A DNA stretch of 64,000 nt from Halomonas sp. GTDB taxonomy: Bacteria; Pseudomonadota; Gammaproteobacteria; Pseudomonadales; Halomonadaceae. The notes beneath the pieces were generated by a model, which saw only the letters and a program-made list of their open reading frames with translations, did not search any database and was not told the origin of the DNA. How positions within the stretch are numbered: the first letter of the stretch is position 1; the number at the start of each line of letters is the position of its first letter. Position numbers and translations under genes: made by a program. The DNA lies in assembly GCF_029263665.1 (NCBI RefSeq), contig NZ_JAJUFQ010000018.1:36726-100725 (forward strand), in the 5' to 3' direction. Shown here piece after piece: positions 62,532 to 64,000 of the stretch.

Positions 62532-64000
62532 ATGTCCATTTCTACCTCCTCGTGGCCGCGCTGGGTCATTCTGCTGTTTCTCGGCCTGGTCATCGGTCAC
62601 ACCGTTGTCACGATTTCTCATGTTCCGGGCTGGCTGTTTCCATTGCCAACAGCGGCATGGCTGGGTCTGGCCCGATGGCGCCGATGGGGCATCAAGCAGC
62701 AGGCTTCCAGCGAGCTTCCACGCAAACGCTTTATCTGGGCCCTGTTGCCATTGGTACTGTGGGGCATCTATGTCTATCTGGTAGACAACTACGGACAGGC
62801 CGATATAGGAGCATTATTCTTCCACTTGCAGGCAGGAATCGCTCAACATGGTGGCGGCGAGCGCAATCTCATTGCCGCCATCTATATCTCTGTCATGCTG
62901 CTGGTGCTGGTCGCCTATGTCTGGCTGATTCGCCACGACCTGCGCTGGAGACGTTGGGATCCATGGCTCGCGGCCATTCTGCTGATCGGCAATCCTGTGT
63001 TCTACACCATCGGCCAACGTAGTGCGGCAGTCGTTGCTACTCCTGGTGCCTGGCTGGAGCAGCGTTACGTCGCCCCCACGATCCTCAAGGCTCCGCAACG
63101 GCCACCCAATCTGCTGGTGCTGTATCTGGAAAGCCTCGAACGCACCTATGGCGACAGTGAGAAATTCGGCGATGCCTACGCCGATATCAAGGCCCTTGAG
63201 CCCAAGGCCGTGGTATTCGACAACGTCCAGCAGATGGACAACACCGGCTGGACCATGGCCGGGATGATTGCCAGCCAATGCGGCACCCCACTGATACCTG
63301 CAGGGCTATTGCACGACAGTCAGTTCGAGCCTTTGCACCAGGTAGCACCGGGGGTTGACTGTCTTGGAGATCTGCTCAAGCAGCAGGGTTACCGTCTGAC
63401 CTTCATGGGTGGAGCCAGCAAGGCGTTCGCAGGTAAAGGGCTATTCTATGAGGGCCACGATTTCGACCAGGTATTCGGTCGCGACGAACTGGCAGCACGC
63501 CTTGACGACCCGGAATATCTCAACAGCTGGGGGCTGTACGATGACAGCCTCTACGAGTTTGTCAGCGATGAAATACGCCGCCAGGATGCCTCCCCTGGCC
63601 CCTGGGCCATGGTCTCCCTCAATCTCTCCGCTCATGCTCCCGAGGGCTATCCCTCGCAGAGCTGCGAACCCTTCAAGGACGATTACGAGGATGTCGATAT
63701 CCTCTACGCAGTGAAATGTTCCGGATGGCTGACACGACGCCTGCTGGAACGGCTTCAGGCAGAAGGACTGCTCGACAACACGCTGGTAGTGGTGGCCAGC
63801 GACCACCTGACCATGCGCGTCTCAGCCTGGGAAGACCTGCTTGCCGATAAGCGCACCAACACCCTGTTGATGATGGGCAATGGCCTGACACCGAGGGTGA
63901 TCCATAAACCTGCTACCACCATGGATACCTTCCCTACGATCCTCGAAGCCATGGGCTTCACGATCGACTGGCACCGCGCCGGACTCGGCGTATCACTGCT
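62532..64000 (+). CDS. opgB: OpgB/MdoB-like phosphoglycerol transferase (cut by window end)
   Basis: The frame from ATG 62532 stays open to the last base (489 codons). Four membrane helices (about 10-160) precede an alkaline-phosphatase-type domain: LLVLYLESLERTYGD, the nucleophile region DNTGWTMAGMIASQCGTPL, DLLKQQGYRLTFMGGASKAF, and VVASDHLTM, all with close counterparts in E. coli MdoB (OpgB), which puts phosphoglycerol on periplasmic glucans. The nearby LPS genes make transfer to the LPS core an alternative. It follows the GT2 gene by 18 bases. Confidence 0.85.
   Translation, partial: MSISTSSWPRWVILLFLGLVIGHTVVTISHVPGWLFPLPTAAWLGLARWRRWGIKQQASSELPRKRFIWALLPLVLWGIYVYLVDNYGQADIGALFFHLQAGIAQHGGGERNLIAAIYISVMLLVLVAYVWLIRHDLRWRRWDPWLAAILLIGNPVFYTIGQRSAAVVATPGAWLEQRYVAPTILKAPQRPPNLLVLYLESLERTYGDSEKFGDAYADIKALEPKAVVFDNVQQMDNTGWTMAGMIASQCGTPLIPAGLLHDSQFEPLHQVAPGVDCLGDLLKQQGYRLTFMGGASKAFAGKGLFYEGHDFDQVFGRDELAARLDDPEYLNSWGLYDDSLYEFVSDEIRRQDASPGPWAMVSLNLSAHAPEGYPSQSCEPFKDDYEDVDILYAVKCSGWLTRRLLERLQAEGLLDNTLVVVASDHLTMRVSAWEDLLADKRTNTLLMMGNGLTPRVIHKPATTMDTFPTILEAMGFTIDWHRAGLGVSL

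Noticed and set aside
1..64000. Search for CRISPR arrays, tRNA or rRNA genes, transposases and phage genes
   Set aside because: None seen by reading. The tandem arrays have units of 14-16 bp without unique spacers, so they are not CRISPR.

Overview
The window reads as a stretch of a moderately GC-rich gammaproteobacterial chromosome, most likely a member of the Halomonadaceae (Halomonas-like). This is inferred from the protein sequences and from conserved blocks: ygfB-pepP-ubiH-ubiI opposite zapA-6S RNA-fau, rhodanese-secB opposite gpmI-envC-ctpA, and ilvA opposite rpiA. The split class II ribonucleotide reductase resembles the Pseudomonas nrdJa/nrdJb arrangement. I saw no phage, insertion sequence with a transposase, CRISPR array, tRNA or rRNA.

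Layout. 1-6.5 kb: the end of thiE, a DMT-family exporter, a D,D-carboxypeptidase fused to a SPOR domain, a TauE/SafE permease, and the 2-oxoadipate dioxygenase/decarboxylase gene hglS opposite a LysR regulator. 6.5-11 kb: a small inverted-repeat element, then the aapJQMP L-amino-acid ABC transporter. 11.2-14.2 kb: norR opposite hmp, with three NorR boxes and a sigma-54 promoter. 14.2-26.4 kb: a catabolic region with tctCBA, a YiaK/DlgD-like dehydrogenase, a NIPSNAP protein, a thiamine-diphosphate enzyme, a beta-alanine:pyruvate-type aminotransferase, a CoA-acylating semialdehyde dehydrogenase, and a sodium:solute symporter preceded by a 43-residue membrane peptide. 26.4-34.5 kb: a DUF4153-like membrane protein, nrdJb-nrdJa behind a pair of NrdR boxes, hemN, an nsrR-type Rrf2 regulator and an unknown secreted protein. 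34.5-38.7 kb: a phnDCEE transporter and a histidine phosphatase. 38.7-51.7 kb: housekeeping genes for RNA modification, protein export, glycolysis, cell-wall hydrolysis and ubiquinone, plus 6S RNA. 51.7-54.7 kb: a 31-residue membrane peptide gene with its own terminator, ilvA and rpiA. 54.7-64 kb: LPS core assembly (waaA, hldE, two GT9, kdkA, GT4, GT2) and the start of an opgB-like phosphoglycerol transferase.

How it fits together. Nitric-oxide defence is represented by NorR/Hmp and an NsrR-like sensor. Low-oxygen metabolism is represented by oxygen-independent HemN and the oxygen-insensitive class II RNR. Three transport operons that begin with a solute-binding protein gene (aap, tct, phn) each have a GC hairpin directly behind that gene, which probably keeps the binding protein in excess over the membrane parts.

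The least expected structures are non-coding: a 151-bp inverted-repeat element whose ends supply the stop codons of two convergent genes; a recurrent class of 14-16-bp tandem arrays at gene borders; a DnaA-box-like array behind the histidine phosphatase; and two tiny membrane-peptide genes. I did not find a clear new defence or biosynthetic system. The TctABC-to-symporter catabolic region and the two micro-genes are the best candidates for undescribed biology.
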